This document shows positions 1 through 8,208 of a stretch of 64,000 nucleotides of DNA, piece by piece. Numbering within the stretch: the first letter of the stretch is position 1; each line of letters starts with the position of its first letter. Made by a program: the position numbers and the translations under genes. The stretch is from Eoetvoesia sp035555955 (GTDB taxonomy: Bacteria > Pseudomonadota > Gammaproteobacteria > Burkholderiales > Burkholderiaceae_B): positions 124,001-188,000 of the forward strand of contig NZ_DATMGA010000016.1 in assembly GCF_035555955.1 (NCBI RefSeq), in the 5' to 3' direction. Below the pieces are notes generated by a model. That model ran no database searches. It was not told the DNA's origin and saw nothing but the letters and a program-made list of their open reading frames with translations.

Positions 1-280
1 GGGCGCCACGCTGGTTTCCGCCTGGCCCGAAACCCAGTTCGGCTACGAGGCCGCGCGCCAGACCGGCGAAGTCCGGGTGGTGGGCGATATCGGCGGCCAA
101 CTGAAGGAGTGGTTCGGCAACCATTCGTCCAACATCGTTTTTTTGCGCCCCGATCGTTTTGTGTGCGCCATGTGCAAGTCGCAGCAGATCGATGCCACCA
201 CCCAGAAGCTGGCAGTCGCACTGTCGCTGAAGAATGGAGTCCAGCATGAGCCTGATGAAGCTGCAATGTCTTTCGCATAG
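1..280 (+). CDS. mhpA: FAD-dependent aromatic monooxygenase, C-terminal fragment (MhpA-like), cut by window start
   Basis: Only the last 92 codons are present, reading from base 2 to the TAG at 278-280. The peptide has the look of the C-terminal thioredoxin-like domain of flavin aromatic hydroxylases (3-(3-hydroxyphenyl)propionate hydroxylase, phenol hydroxylase type), ending in a strand with the Arg-Pro-Asp-Arg signature common in this family. The FAD-binding part lies outside the window. It overlaps the start of the next gene, mhpB, by 35 bases, so the two are translated together. The neighbour being MhpB is the main reason for choosing MhpA: the pair would hydroxylate and then ring-cleave 3-hydroxyphenylpropionate or a related acid. 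Without the N-terminus another flavin hydroxylase cannot be excluded. Confidence 0.65.
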   Translation, partial: GATLVSAWPETQFGYEAARQTGEVRVVGDIGGQLKEWFGNHSSNIVFLRPDRFVCAMCKSQQIDATTQKLAVALSLKNGVQHEPDEAAMSFA

Positions 281-1205
281 CCCGCTGATGGGGTGGGTCG
301 ACCCCGACGACGGGGTGGCGAGCTCGGCGCGCGAAGCGGTGGATGTGCTCAAGGACGACCTCGAGCGCTTCGATCCGGAACTGATCTTTCTATTCGCGCC
401 CGATCATTACAACGGCTTTTTCTACGACTTGATGCCGTCGTTCTGTATCGGCGCGCAAGCGCATTCCATAGGCGATTACGGCTGGCTGGACGGGGACTTG
501 AGCGTGCCGGAGGAACTGGCAGCCCAGTGCGTGGCAGCGGTTCAGGCGGCTGACGTGGATTGCGCGATTTCATACCGCATGCAGGTCGACCACGGGTTCG
601 CGCAACCCCTGCAATTGCTGACGGGAGCGCTGGATCGCTATCCCGTCGTGCCGATTTTCATCAATTGCCTGGCCGAGCCCATGCCGTCCTTCAAGCGTGT
701 GCGGCTGTTGGGCCACGCGGTGGGGCAGTATGCCGCTTCGTTGGGCAAGCGGGTGCTTTTCCTGGGCTCGGGGGGACTCTCGCATAACCCTCCCGCGCCG
801 AAGCTTGCCGATGCCGGCCCGGAGGTTCGGGAGCGATTGACCGGGGGAGGGCGCAACCTTTCCACGGCCGACAGGGCGGCCAGGCAGCAAAAGACGTTCG
901 ATGCGGCCCGCCAGTTCGCCACAGGAGATTCCTCCCTTCATCCGATCAACCCCGATTGGGACGGTGAATTTCTCGAGACGCTCAAGCGGCGCAGGCTGGA
1001 AGATCTGGACGGCTGGGTGGACGCCCGGGTCAGCCAGGAGGCGGGCGGTTCGGCCCACGAGGTCAAGACCTGGGTGGCCGCCAACGCCGCCATGCAGGCC
1101 GCCACCAACGGCCGCTATCGCGTTCATTCGGATTACTACCGGGCGATTCCCGAGTGGATAGCCGGATTCGCCACCTTGCAGGGGAATCCTGAACCAGGGC
1201 AATGA
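246..1205 (+). CDS. mhpB: 2,3-dihydroxyphenylpropionate 1,2-dioxygenase (type III extradiol, LigB fold)
   Basis: 319-residue protein closely resembling Escherichia coli MhpB along its length, from the N-terminal Cys-Leu-Ser-His-Ser-Pro motif to the C-terminal Ile-Pro-Glu-Trp-Ile-Ala-Gly-Phe. The two family acid/base histidines are visible at about residue 116 (DHGFAQ) and residue 180 (GGLSHNPP). The enzyme opens the ring of 2,3-dihydroxyphenylpropionate or 2,3-dihydroxycinnamate next to the hydroxyls using ferrous iron. ATG 246 is chosen because a GGAG lies about seven bases before it; an in-frame ATG at 234 lacks a site. It overlaps the monooxygenase gene upstream. The usual next enzyme, the MhpC hydrolase, does not follow. 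Confidence 0.88.
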   Translation: MSLMKLQCLSHSPLMGWVDPDDGVASSAREAVDVLKDDLERFDPELIFLFAPDHYNGFFYDLMPSFCIGAQAHSIGDYGWLDGDLSVPEELAAQCVAAVQAADVDCAISYRMQVDHGFAQPLQLLTGALDRYPVVPIFINCLAEPMPSFKRVRLLGHAVGQYAASLGKRVLFLGSGGLSHNPPAPKLADAGPEVRERLTGGGRNLSTADRAARQQKTFDAARQFATGDSSLHPINPDWDGEFLETLKRRRLEDLDGWVDARVSQEAGGSAHEVKTWVAANAAMQAATNGRYRVHSDYYRAIPEWIAGFATLQGNPEPGQ

Positions 1206-1293
1206 ATCCGGGAGGCGGGCAGGAAGCAGGGCGGCATGCCGTCCAGGTTGCGTTTCACCCTTTGCATATTCGACAAACATACGGAGACAGACA

Positions 1294-2430
1294 ATGATCA
1301 TCAAAGGCAAACTGATTGCGGCAGCATTGGCTTTCGTTGTTGTGCAGACGGCGCAGGCCGACATCAATATCGGCGTGGTGGCCTCGGCAACGGGCCCGGC
1401 GGCAGCGCTCGGCACGGACATCAAGCGCACTGTGGCGTTGATGCCCGCCACCATCGGCAAGGAGAAAGTCAACTACATCTTCATGGACGACGCCACGGAT
1501 CCCACCGTGGCGGTCAAGGACACGCGCAAACTGATCTCGGAGGACAAGGTCGACGCCATCATCGGGCCCAACACCAATCCCAATGCTGCGGCCATGACGC
1601 TGGTGGTGAACGAAACCAAGACTCCGCTCATCATCATTTGCCCGTATCTGCCTCCGCAAGACAAGCGCCACTGGGTGTTCCAGTCGGTGCAGGATGCGGG
1701 CCTGATGGTGAGGCGCATCGTCGAGGACATGGCCGAGCGCAAGGCGAAGACAGTCGGGTACATCGGCTTTGCCGATAGCTGGGGCGAAACCGCCTATGTC
1801 GAATTGCAGAAGGCGGCCAAAGCGGCGGGCATCAAGGTTGTCGCCGACGAGCGCTACCATCGTCCCGACACCAGTGTTACGGGCCAGGTGATCAAGCTGA
1901 TCGCCGCCAAGCCAGACGTGGTGTTCATCGGCGCATCCGGCGCGCCAGCCGCCCTGCCGCAAGCCGAGTTGCGCCAGAAGGGCTATACCGGACAAATCTA
2001 TCAGTCTCACGGCGTCACCAGCAAGGCCTTCCTGCGCGTGGGCGGCAAGAACGTCGAGGGCGCTCTGATTCCCGTTGGCCCGGTCCTGGTCGCCGACCAG
2101 TTGCCCGACAGCATAGCCAGCAAGAAAGTGGGGGTCGACTTCAACAGCGCCTACGAGAAGATGTACGGCCCCGATTCGCGCTCCACGTTCGCGGGCTCGA
2201 CCTGGGATGCCTTGCTGTTGCTTCAGAATGCGATTCCCGCCGCCCTGGAAACGGCGAAGCCGGGCACCGAGGCGTTCCGGGCGGCATTGCGTGATCAACT
2301 GGAGCGCACGCATGAGCTGGTCGGCGTCAACGGCGTCTACAACATGAGCGCAACCGATCACATCGGGCTGGACAAGCGCGGGCGCGTCCTGATCGAGGTC
2401 AAGGACGGCCGCTGGAAGTACGTGAAGTAA
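1294..2430 (+). CDS. ABC transporter substrate-binding protein, branched-chain amino acid / aromatic acid type
   Basis: 378 residues. A signal peptide (about 22 residues, ending Thr-Ala-Gln-Ala) is followed by a periplasmic-binding-protein type 1 fold starting with the family opening Ile-Asn-Ile-Gly-Val-Val-Ala-Ser-Ala-Thr-Gly-Pro-Ala. It belongs to the LivK-like group that in Alcaligenaceae often binds aromatic acids rather than amino acids. It lies 88 bases after mhpB on the same strand with an AGACAG-type weak ribosome site, and no permease or ATPase gene accompanies it. It may share the LivHMGF complex encoded at 11.5-14.9 kb, which has its own binding protein. Ligand is inferred from context only. 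Confidence 0.8.
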   Translation: MIIKGKLIAAALAFVVVQTAQADINIGVVASATGPAAALGTDIKRTVALMPATIGKEKVNYIFMDDATDPTVAVKDTRKLISEDKVDAIIGPNTNPNAAAMTLVVNETKTPLIIICPYLPPQDKRHWVFQSVQDAGLMVRRIVEDMAERKAKTVGYIGFADSWGETAYVELQKAAKAAGIKVVADERYHRPDTSVTGQVIKLIAAKPDVVFIGASGAPAALPQAELRQKGYTGQIYQSHGVTSKAFLRVGGKNVEGALIPVGPVLVADQLPDSIASKKVGVDFNSAYEKMYGPDSRSTFAGSTWDALLLLQNAIPAALETAKPGTEAFRAALRDQLERTHELVGVNGVYNMSATDHIGLDKRGRVLIEVKDGRWKYVK

Positions 2431-2465
2431 AGGCGGTAAAGGGTAAAGGCGAAGGCCGCCGGCCT

Positions 2466-3203
2466 TCAGGCGTCGAACAGGGTGGCCGGCAGTTGCTTTA
2501 TCGCTTCGTACGTAAGGTTTATGTGTTCCGCCAGCACCTTACAGGCGCCGTCGGCGTCGCGGTTCAGCGTGGCGTCCAGTATGGCCTGATGCTCGGCATG
2601 CAGGTCGCGCGGAATGGGCTGGCGGGTGACCGTAAGCCGGCGGTAGCGTTCGGCCTGCTGGTTGAGGATGCCAAGGAAATGCTGCACCCAGGGCGATTGG
2701 CAGCCGCTGATCAAGGCCTGGTGGTACTCGCGGTTGCGGTCTTCCCATTCGTTGAAGCGCTCCGAGGGGTTCGCGGCCAGGCGCTCCTGGGCTCGATCCA
2801 GGCGGTGAAAAGCGGCCACGACCCGGCTTTCCCAGATGTCATCGCCGAATTGTATGGATTGCCGCAAGGCTTCGCATTCGAGCAGGATGCGGGTTTTCGT
2901 GATGTCCTGGAAGTCGGCCATGGAAATGGGCTTCACATGGAACCCGCGCTGGCCCTGCGTGACGACCAGGGCATCGGACACCAGCAGGGCCAGGGCTTCG
3001 CGCAGCGTGCCGGCCCCCACGCCGTAAGAGTCTTTCAGGTGTTCGACGCGCAGTTTGGCGCCGGGCGCCAGCCGGCCTTCGATGATGTCGCGCCGCAAAT
3101 GGTGGTACGCAATGCCCACCAGCGTTTTGGAAGGCTCGGAAGCCGTGGCCTCGGCCTCCGACGGCGGCGCGGGCATGGACGATGCAAGCGTTTGGTCAAG
3201 CAT
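2466..3203 (-). CDS. GntR-family transcriptional regulator, FCD subfamily
   Basis: About 245 residues from ATG 3203; the frame stays open to a TTG at 3269, but that start has no obvious ribosome site and gives a tail unlike the family. An N-terminal winged helix-turn-helix (pattern YHHLRRDIIEGRLAPGAKL, then the recognition helix GAGTLREALALL) is followed by an all-helical FCD ligand-binding domain with conserved Asp, His and Glu-His-Gln residues that usually bind a metal and a small carboxylate. It is divergent from the meta-cleavage operon starting at 3433, so it is the likely repressor of that operon, with a pathway intermediate as inducer. It converges on the binding-protein gene at 1294-2430. 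Confidence 0.85.
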   Translation of the reverse strand: MLDQTLASSMPAPPSEAEATASEPSKTLVGIAYHHLRRDIIEGRLAPGAKLRVEHLKDSYGVGAGTLREALALLVSDALVVTQGQRGFHVKPISMADFQDITKTRILLECEALRQSIQFGDDIWESRVVAAFHRLDRAQERLAANPSERFNEWEDRNREYHQALISGCQSPWVQHFLGILNQQAERYRRLTVTRQPIPRDLHAEHQAILDATLNRDADGACKVLAEHINLTYEAIKQLPATLFDA

Positions 3204-3301
3204 GGTGGTTTCGGCGTCTGAGAGCGCAGGTCGTGAAGGATGATGGAAGTGTATATCAGATTTCGGCAAATATGGAAAAATTCGCTGTTTTTAAAAAATC
3301 T

Positions 3302-3342
3302 CGATAAAATTTATTGACTTCGATATTTTATGAATTTATTCT
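3302..3342 (+). promoter_or_regulatory. Promoter of the meta-cleavage operon with overlapping inverted repeat
   Basis: A sigma-70-type promoter is visible: TTGACT at 3314-3319, a 17-base spacer, and TATTCT at 3337-3342, about 90 bases before the dioxygenase start. An inverted repeat ATAAAAT (3304-3310) / ATTTTAT (3325-3331) spans the -35 box, a good position for repression. The region is strikingly AT-rich against its surroundings and lies between the GntR gene and its divergent target operon, so the repeat is a candidate GntR operator. Confidence 0.5.
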
Positions 3343-3432
3343 GTCGGCATTGGCAGTGTGCGGTATGCAATAAGAACAGAACAACTTTCATATCTATGCC
3401 CCGCCGCAGCGCGCGGCATCAGGAGACAAGAC

Positions 3433-4296
3433 GTGATTCATTTGCATGACATTCGTTATGTTAGGCTCGGCACCCCGGATCTTGCCGGCTCGGTGCGCTA
3501 CGCCACCGAGGTCCTGGGCCTGGAAGTGGCCCGCACCGAGGGAAAATCCGTCTATATGCGCTCCGACAGCCGGGATCACACCTTGTGCTACTTCGAGGGC
3601 GACCCCCGCGATCACACCGCCGCCTTCGAAGTCGACACCCAGGAAGAACTCGACCATGCCCTGGCCACCCTGTCCGAAAGCGGCTATCAGGCGCGCCGCG
3701 GCACGGCGGACGAGGCCGAACAGCGCTACGTGGGCGATTTCATCAATCTGAAAGACCCGTCGGGCAACAGCATCGACCTTGTCTATGCCCCGCACCACAG
3801 CGGCCGGCGTTATTTTCCGTCGCGCGATGCCGGCATTACCGGATTCAGCCATATCGGCTTGCGCACCCTGGACGCGCAGCGCGACGAACTGTTCTGGACC
3901 AATTTGCTGGGCGCCAAGGTCAGCGACCGCATCGGCCCGGCGCCGCTGCTGCGCATCGACGAGGTCCATCACAAGATCGCGCTGTTTCCGTCCACCTATC
4001 CCGGCGTGCAGCATATAAATCATCAGGTGGAAAGCATCGACGACGTCATGCGCGCCTATTACATCCTGAAGGAACGCAATATCCCCATCCGCTTCGGCCC
4101 TGGCCGGCACCCCACCTCGGGCGCCATGTTCCTGTACTTTGAAGGCCCCGACGGCATGGTGTACGAATACTCCACTGGTGTGCGTCTTATTACCGAAGAA
4201 GACGAGCTCACCTACCGCCCGCGCAATTTTCCTTTCGTGCCGGAGTCGTTCTGCATGTGGGGCGCGCGTCCCGATATCCCGGAGTTCAAGGCGTGA
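3433..4296 (+). CDS. Two-domain extradiol ring-cleavage dioxygenase (VOC / type I)
   Basis: 287 residues beginning at GTG 3433, six bases after a clean AGGAGA; the longer frame from 3358 lacks a ribosome site. Two vicinal-oxygen-chelate domains are seen: the first from His-Asp-Ile-Arg-Tyr to about residue 120, the second from Gly-Phe-Ser-His-Ile-Gly-Leu onward. The iron triad can be placed in domain two: His of FSHIGL, His of VQHINH, and Glu of MVYEYS. The family cleaves catechols next to the hydroxyls. Position directly before a class II aldolase-type decarboxylase and a semialdehyde dehydrogenase suggests a carboxylated catechol, as in 2,3-dihydroxybenzoate 3,4-dioxygenase or 2,3-dihydroxy-p-cumate dioxygenase. 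Substrate is inference; enzyme class is firm. Confidence 0.85.
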   Translation: MIHLHDIRYVRLGTPDLAGSVRYATEVLGLEVARTEGKSVYMRSDSRDHTLCYFEGDPRDHTAAFEVDTQEELDHALATLSESGYQARRGTADEAEQRYVGDFINLKDPSGNSIDLVYAPHHSGRRYFPSRDAGITGFSHIGLRTLDAQRDELFWTNLLGAKVSDRIGPAPLLRIDEVHHKIALFPSTYPGVQHINHQVESIDDVMRAYYILKERNIPIRFGPGRHPTSGAMFLYFEGPDGMVYEYSTGVRLITEEDELTYRPRNFPFVPESFCMWGARPDIPEFKA

Positions 4297-5003
4297 CGCA
4301 AGCAGGCTTGATCGTGGACGCCGGCGACGAGCGCCAGCGCATCGTGCGCATTGCGGCGCGGTCGCTGGCCAGGGCGAACCTGGTGCATGCCTATGGGCAT
4401 TGCAGTCTTCGTCTGGATGCCCGTTATTTTCTGGTGTGCGCGGCCAAGCCCATGGGGCTGATCGATGCCGGCGACCCGGGCACGGTGGTGCCGGTGGATG
4501 GCGAACTGCCGCAGGGGGTTCTGGGCGAGGTGCGCATACACCAGCAAATATACAAAAACCGCCCGGAAGCCGGCGGCGTCGTGCGCAGCATGCCGCGAGA
4601 CGTCATGACCTTGTCGGCGGCGGGCATCACCCCCGCGCCGCGTCATGGCATGGGGTCGTATTTTTCGCCGGGCGTGCCGCTTTGGGACGACGTTCAACTG
4701 GTGCGCAGCGACGAGCAGGCAAAGGGCGTGGCTGCGGCCATGGCAGGCGCGGCGGCCATCGTCATGCGCGGCAACGGCGCGGTGGTCGCGGCCGAAGACC
4801 TGCAGACCGCGGTGGGGCTTACCTGGTATCTGGAAGACGCGGCGCGCATCGAACTGCAGTTGCGTTGCGCCGGGCTGGCGTCCGAAGCAGATGTCCTGAC
4901 GCCCGAGCAGGCTTCGCGGCGCGCCACGCGCAGCGGCCGGATTTTCGAACGTATGTGGCAATACCTGGGGGCCGGCGATCCGGAATGGTTCGAGGCCATT
5001 TAG
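4293..5003 (+). CDS. Class II aldolase/adducin-family protein, probable ring-cleavage-product decarboxylase
   Basis: 236 residues from GTG 4293, whose GTGA overlaps the dioxygenase stop, giving tight translational coupling. The fold is class II aldolase/adducin: Gly-His-Cys-Ser-Leu-Arg near the N-terminus, LGEVRIHQQIY, and RGNGAVVAAEDLQTAV near the C-terminus. Members next to extradiol dioxygenases, such as CmtD of p-cumate degradation, decarboxylate the carboxylated cleavage product; that role fits here because the next gene needs hydroxymuconic semialdehyde. Oddly, the two zinc histidines of classical members (His-x-His) are Arg-Ser-Met here and the third His position is Asn, so either the metal site is different or chemistry differs. 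Function is inferred from position. Confidence 0.7.
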   Translation: MTQAGLIVDAGDERQRIVRIAARSLARANLVHAYGHCSLRLDARYFLVCAAKPMGLIDAGDPGTVVPVDGELPQGVLGEVRIHQQIYKNRPEAGGVVRSMPRDVMTLSAAGITPAPRHGMGSYFSPGVPLWDDVQLVRSDEQAKGVAAAMAGAAAIVMRGNGAVVAAEDLQTAVGLTWYLEDAARIELQLRCAGLASEADVLTPEQASRRATRSGRIFERMWQYLGAGDPEWFEAI

Positions 5004-5057
5004 GCTGGCTCCAGCCCCGAAGCGATCTCCTTAATATGTGTTAACAGGCTCTGGTCC

Positions 5058-5089
5058 ATCAACAAATCAACGAATCAACGAATCAACAA
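5058..5089 (+). repeat. Four tandem copies of an 8-bp unit before the semialdehyde dehydrogenase gene
   Basis: ATCAACAA, ATCAACGA, ATCAACGA, ATCAACAA follow each other without gaps in the 100-base space between the aldolase-family gene and the ATG at 5104. The array ends 14 bases before that ATG, inside the leader. Octamer arrays can change copy number by slippage, which could alter spacing or translation of the downstream gene. Confidence 0.8.
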
Positions 5090-5103
5090 GCGGAACGACA
5101 TCC

Positions 5104-6558
5104 ATGAACGAATTCAAGAATTTCATCAATGGCCAGTGGGTCACCACCGGCAAGACCTTTGAAAACCGCAATCCGGTCGACAACAGCCTCATCGGCCTGG
5201 TGCACGAGGCCGGCCGCGGCGAAGTCGACGCGGCGGTCAAGGCGGCGAAGGCCGCGCTGACGGGGCCCTGGGCATCGCTCAAGCTCGAGCAGCGCGTGGA
5301 CCTGCTGCACGGCATCGTCGATGGCATCAACCAGCGGTTCGACGACTTCCTGGACGCGGAAATCGCCGATACCGGCAAGCCCCACGTGCTGGCCAGCCAC
5401 GTGGACATTCCGCGCGGTGCGGCGAATTTCAAGATTTTCGCCGATCTCATCCGCAACGTGCCCAACGAAAGCTTCGGCATGGACACCCCCGACAACGGCC
5501 GCGCCCTCAACTATGCCATTCGCGCGCCGCGCGGCGTGATCGGCGTGGTGTGCCCATGGAACCTGCCATTGCTGCTGATGACCTGGAAGGTCGGGCCGGC
5601 CCTGGCTTGCGGCAACACCGTCGTGGTCAAGCCTTCCGAGGACACCCCGGCCACGGCCACGCTGCTGGGCGAAGTCATGAACAAGATCGGCATGCCGGCG
5701 GGCGTCTACAACGTGGTGCACGGCTTCGGCCCCGATTCGGCCGGCCAGTACCTGACCGAGCATCCCCTGGTGGACGGTATTACCTTCACCGGTGAAACCG
5801 GCACTGGCGAAGCCATCATGAAGGCGGCCGCTAAAGGCGTCAGGCCGGTGTCGTTCGAGCTGGGCGGCAAGAACCCCGGCATCGTGTTCGCCGATGCGGA
5901 TTTCGACAAGGCGGTCGCCGGCATTGCTCGCTCGACCTTCGAGAATACCGGGCAGGTTTGCCTGGGCACCGAGCGGGTCTACGTGCAGCGCCCCATTTTC
6001 GAACGCTTCGTCGCGGCGCTCAAGCAGCGTGCCGAGTCTTTCAAGCTGGGCCGCCCCATGGATGCCGGCGTCAATTTCGGTCCCCTTATCTCCCTGCAGC
6101 ATCGTGAAAAAGTGCTCAGCTACTACAACAAGGCCAAGGCCGAGGGCGCAACCATCGTTACCGGCGGCGGCGTGCCCGCCATGCCCGAGCCCCTGAGCGC
6201 AGGCGCCTGGGTGCAGCCCACCATCTGGACTGGCCTGCCCGAAAGCTCGCCCGTCATCCGCCAGGAAATCTTCGGGCCCTGCTGTCACATTGCGCCGTTC
6301 GACACCGAGGAAGAAGTCATCAAGCTGGCCAACGACACTCCCTACGGCCTTGCCGCAACGGTCTGGACCCAGGATCTCAGCGTTGCGCACCGCATGGGCG
6401 CCGCGCTGGAAGTCGGCCTGTGCTGGGTCAACTCCTGGTTCCTGCGCGACTTGCGCACGTCGTTCGGCGGCGCCAAGCAGTCCGGCATCGGCCGCGAAGG
6501 GGGCGTGCATTCGCTGGAGTTCTACACCGAACTGCGCAACGTCTGCGTAAAACTGTAA
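5104..6558 (+). CDS. dmpC: 2-hydroxymuconic semialdehyde dehydrogenase (NAD-dependent aldehyde dehydrogenase)
   Basis: 484 residues, normal for the family. Hallmarks are PWNLPLLL and the NAD-binding stretch around VVKPSEDTPATA, the general base Glu in FELGGKNPG (about residue 252), and the catalytic Cys in GQVCLGTERV (about residue 286). Strong likeness to DmpC/XylG/AmnC, which oxidise 2-hydroxymuconic (or 2-aminomuconic) semialdehyde to the dicarboxylate and open the oxalocrotonate branch. The decarboxylase and hydratase that use this product follow immediately. ATG 5104 begins MNEFKNFINGQW, the usual N-terminus; the open frame upstream runs through the octamer repeats and is unlikely to be translated. 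Confidence 0.88.
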   Translation: MNEFKNFINGQWVTTGKTFENRNPVDNSLIGLVHEAGRGEVDAAVKAAKAALTGPWASLKLEQRVDLLHGIVDGINQRFDDFLDAEIADTGKPHVLASHVDIPRGAANFKIFADLIRNVPNESFGMDTPDNGRALNYAIRAPRGVIGVVCPWNLPLLLMTWKVGPALACGNTVVVKPSEDTPATATLLGEVMNKIGMPAGVYNVVHGFGPDSAGQYLTEHPLVDGITFTGETGTGEAIMKAAAKGVRPVSFELGGKNPGIVFADADFDKAVAGIARSTFENTGQVCLGTERVYVQRPIFERFVAALKQRAESFKLGRPMDAGVNFGPLISLQHREKVLSYYNKAKAEGATIVTGGGVPAMPEPLSAGAWVQPTIWTGLPESSPVIRQEIFGPCCHIAPFDTEEEVIKLANDTPYGLAATVWTQDLSVAHRMGAALEVGLCWVNSWFLRDLRTSFGGAKQSGIGREGGVHSLEFYTELRNVCVKL

Positions 6559-6567
6559 GTGGCCGCC

Positions 6568-7353
6568 ATGAAACCAGAAGACATCCAGAAGTACGGCGAT
6601 GCGCTATACCAGGCGCTCAAGACCCGCTGCGCCATCGATCCGCTTACGCAAACCCACCCGGGCATCACGATCGAAGACGCCTACCGCATACAGCTTCGCA
6701 TGATCGACCAGCGCCTGGCCGAAAGCGGCGAGCGTGTCATCGGCAAGAAAATCGGGGTCACCAGCCAGGTCGTCATGGACATGCTGAACGTCGACCAGCC
6801 CGACTTCGGTCACCTGACTTCCGGCATGGTGTATGGCGATGGCGCCGCCATTCCCGCCGATGCTCTGATCGCGCCCAAGGCCGAGGGCGAAATCGCCTTC
6901 GTGCTCAAGCACGACCTGACCGGTCCCGGCGTCACCAACGCCGACGTGCTGCGCGCCACGGAATATGTCGTGCCGTGCTTCGAGATCGTGGACTCGCGCA
7001 TCCGCGACTGGAAAATCAAGATCCAGGACACCGTGGCCGACAACGCTTCGTCGGGCGCGTTCGTGCTGGGCGATGCCGTTGCCGATCCGCGCAAGATCGA
7101 CCTTTCCGTGGTGGGCATGACGCTCGAGAAAAACGGCGAGGTCGTGGCAACCGGCGCGGGGGCCGCGGCCCTGGGCCACCCCGTCAATGCGGTGGCATGG
7201 CTGGCGAATACGCTGGGCGGGCTGGGCATGGGGCTCAAGGCCGGCGAAGTGATTCTTTCGGGATCGCTGGCGGCCATGGTGTCCGTGCAGGCGGGCGACA
7301 ACTTGCGGATGACCCTGGGCGGCGTGGGTTCCGCGGGCGTGCGCTTCATTTGA
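6568..7353 (+). CDS. dmpE: 2-oxopent-4-enoate (2-hydroxypenta-2,4-dienoate) hydratase
   Basis: 261 residues of the hydratase/decarboxylase (FAH-superfamily) group. Metal-binding acidic motifs are visible in PKAEGEIAFVL and in the ECxEIVDSRI-type stretch PCFEIVDSRIRDWK, with the conserved tail GVGSAGVRF. It adds water to 2-oxopent-4-enoate to give 4-hydroxy-2-oxovalerate, the substrate of the aldolase encoded at 9172. ATG 6568 (MKPEDIQKYG) matches family N-termini better than the GTG nine bases earlier. It follows the dehydrogenase by nine bases. It is related in sequence to the next gene; assignment of hydratase versus decarboxylase is by resemblance and by order. Confidence 0.82.
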   Translation: MKPEDIQKYGDALYQALKTRCAIDPLTQTHPGITIEDAYRIQLRMIDQRLAESGERVIGKKIGVTSQVVMDMLNVDQPDFGHLTSGMVYGDGAAIPADALIAPKAEGEIAFVLKHDLTGPGVTNADVLRATEYVVPCFEIVDSRIRDWKIKIQDTVADNASSGAFVLGDAVADPRKIDLSVVGMTLEKNGEVVATGAGAAALGHPVNAVAWLANTLGGLGMGLKAGEVILSGSLAAMVSVQAGDNLRMTLGGVGSAGVRFI

Positions 7354-7366
7354 TACAGGAAAGGCA

Positions 7367-8155
7367 ATGGCACTCGACAAGGCAACGGTACAAAAACTGG
7401 CGGAACACCTGGATCAGGCAGAGACGCAGCGCAAAGAGGTCGTGAAGATCACCGACGACCACCCCGATCTGGACTGGGATGACGCCTACGCCATCCAGGA
7501 TGCGCTGCGGGCCATCAAGGTGGCGCGCGGCACGCGCATCGCCGGCTTGAAGATGGGGCTGACTTCGCACGCCAAAATGAAGCAGATGGGCGTGGTCGAT
7601 CCGGTGCGCGGCTTTCTCACTGACTACGGCCAGGTGGCCGATGGTGGCGAATGCGATACCGCGGGGCTGATCCATCCCAAGGTGGAGGCGGAAATAGCCT
7701 TCGTGACCAAGCGCGCGCTGTCGGGGCCCGGTTGCCACATCGGCGCGGTGCTGGCGGCCACCGATTTCGTGGTGCCTGCCCTGGAGGTCATCGATTCGCG
7801 CTACCTGAACTTCAAGTTCGACCTCAAAAGCGTCATTGCCGACAACACGTCGGCGGCGCGCTACGTGGTGGGCGGCAATGCGGGAGATGCCGTGGGCATG
7901 GACCTGAAGAATCTGGGCGTGGTCATGGAAAAGAACGGCGAAGTCGTGGCGACGGCGTCGGGCGCGGCGGTATTGGGGCACCCCGCCCAAAGCGTGGCGA
8001 TGCTTGCCAACATGTTGGGTGCGCGCGGCGAGGAAATTCCCGCCGGCACGTTGATTCTTACCGGCGGCGTTACGGAAGCCGTGGCGGTCGCCAAGGGCGA
8101 TGTCATCAATGTACGTTATCAGCATCTGGGCTCGGTATCCGTGCGCTTCGTCTGA
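7367..8155 (+). CDS. dmpH: 4-oxalocrotonate (2-oxo-3-hexenedioate) decarboxylase
   Basis: 262 residues, preceded by AGGAAAGG at good spacing. Same superfamily as the previous gene but with features of the decarboxylase: GLKMGLTSHAKMKQMGV, HPKVEAEIAFVTKR, PALEVIDSRYLNFKF. It decarboxylates 2-oxohex-3-enedioate to 2-oxopent-4-enoate; decarboxylase and hydratase usually form one complex because the product is unstable. A 4-oxalocrotonate tautomerase, normally a ~62-residue protein starting with Pro after Met removal, is not seen in this operon. Confidence 0.84.
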   Translation: MALDKATVQKLAEHLDQAETQRKEVVKITDDHPDLDWDDAYAIQDALRAIKVARGTRIAGLKMGLTSHAKMKQMGVVDPVRGFLTDYGQVADGGECDTAGLIHPKVEAEIAFVTKRALSGPGCHIGAVLAATDFVVPALEVIDSRYLNFKFDLKSVIADNTSAARYVVGGNAGDAVGMDLKNLGVVMEKNGEVVATASGAAVLGHPAQSVAMLANMLGARGEEIPAGTLILTGGVTEAVAVAKGDVINVRYQHLGSVSVRFV

Positions 8156-8208
8156 TCGAGGCAGCGGGCAGGGCGCCGGCGAGTGTGGGAAATGTCAAAG
8201 GAAAAATC

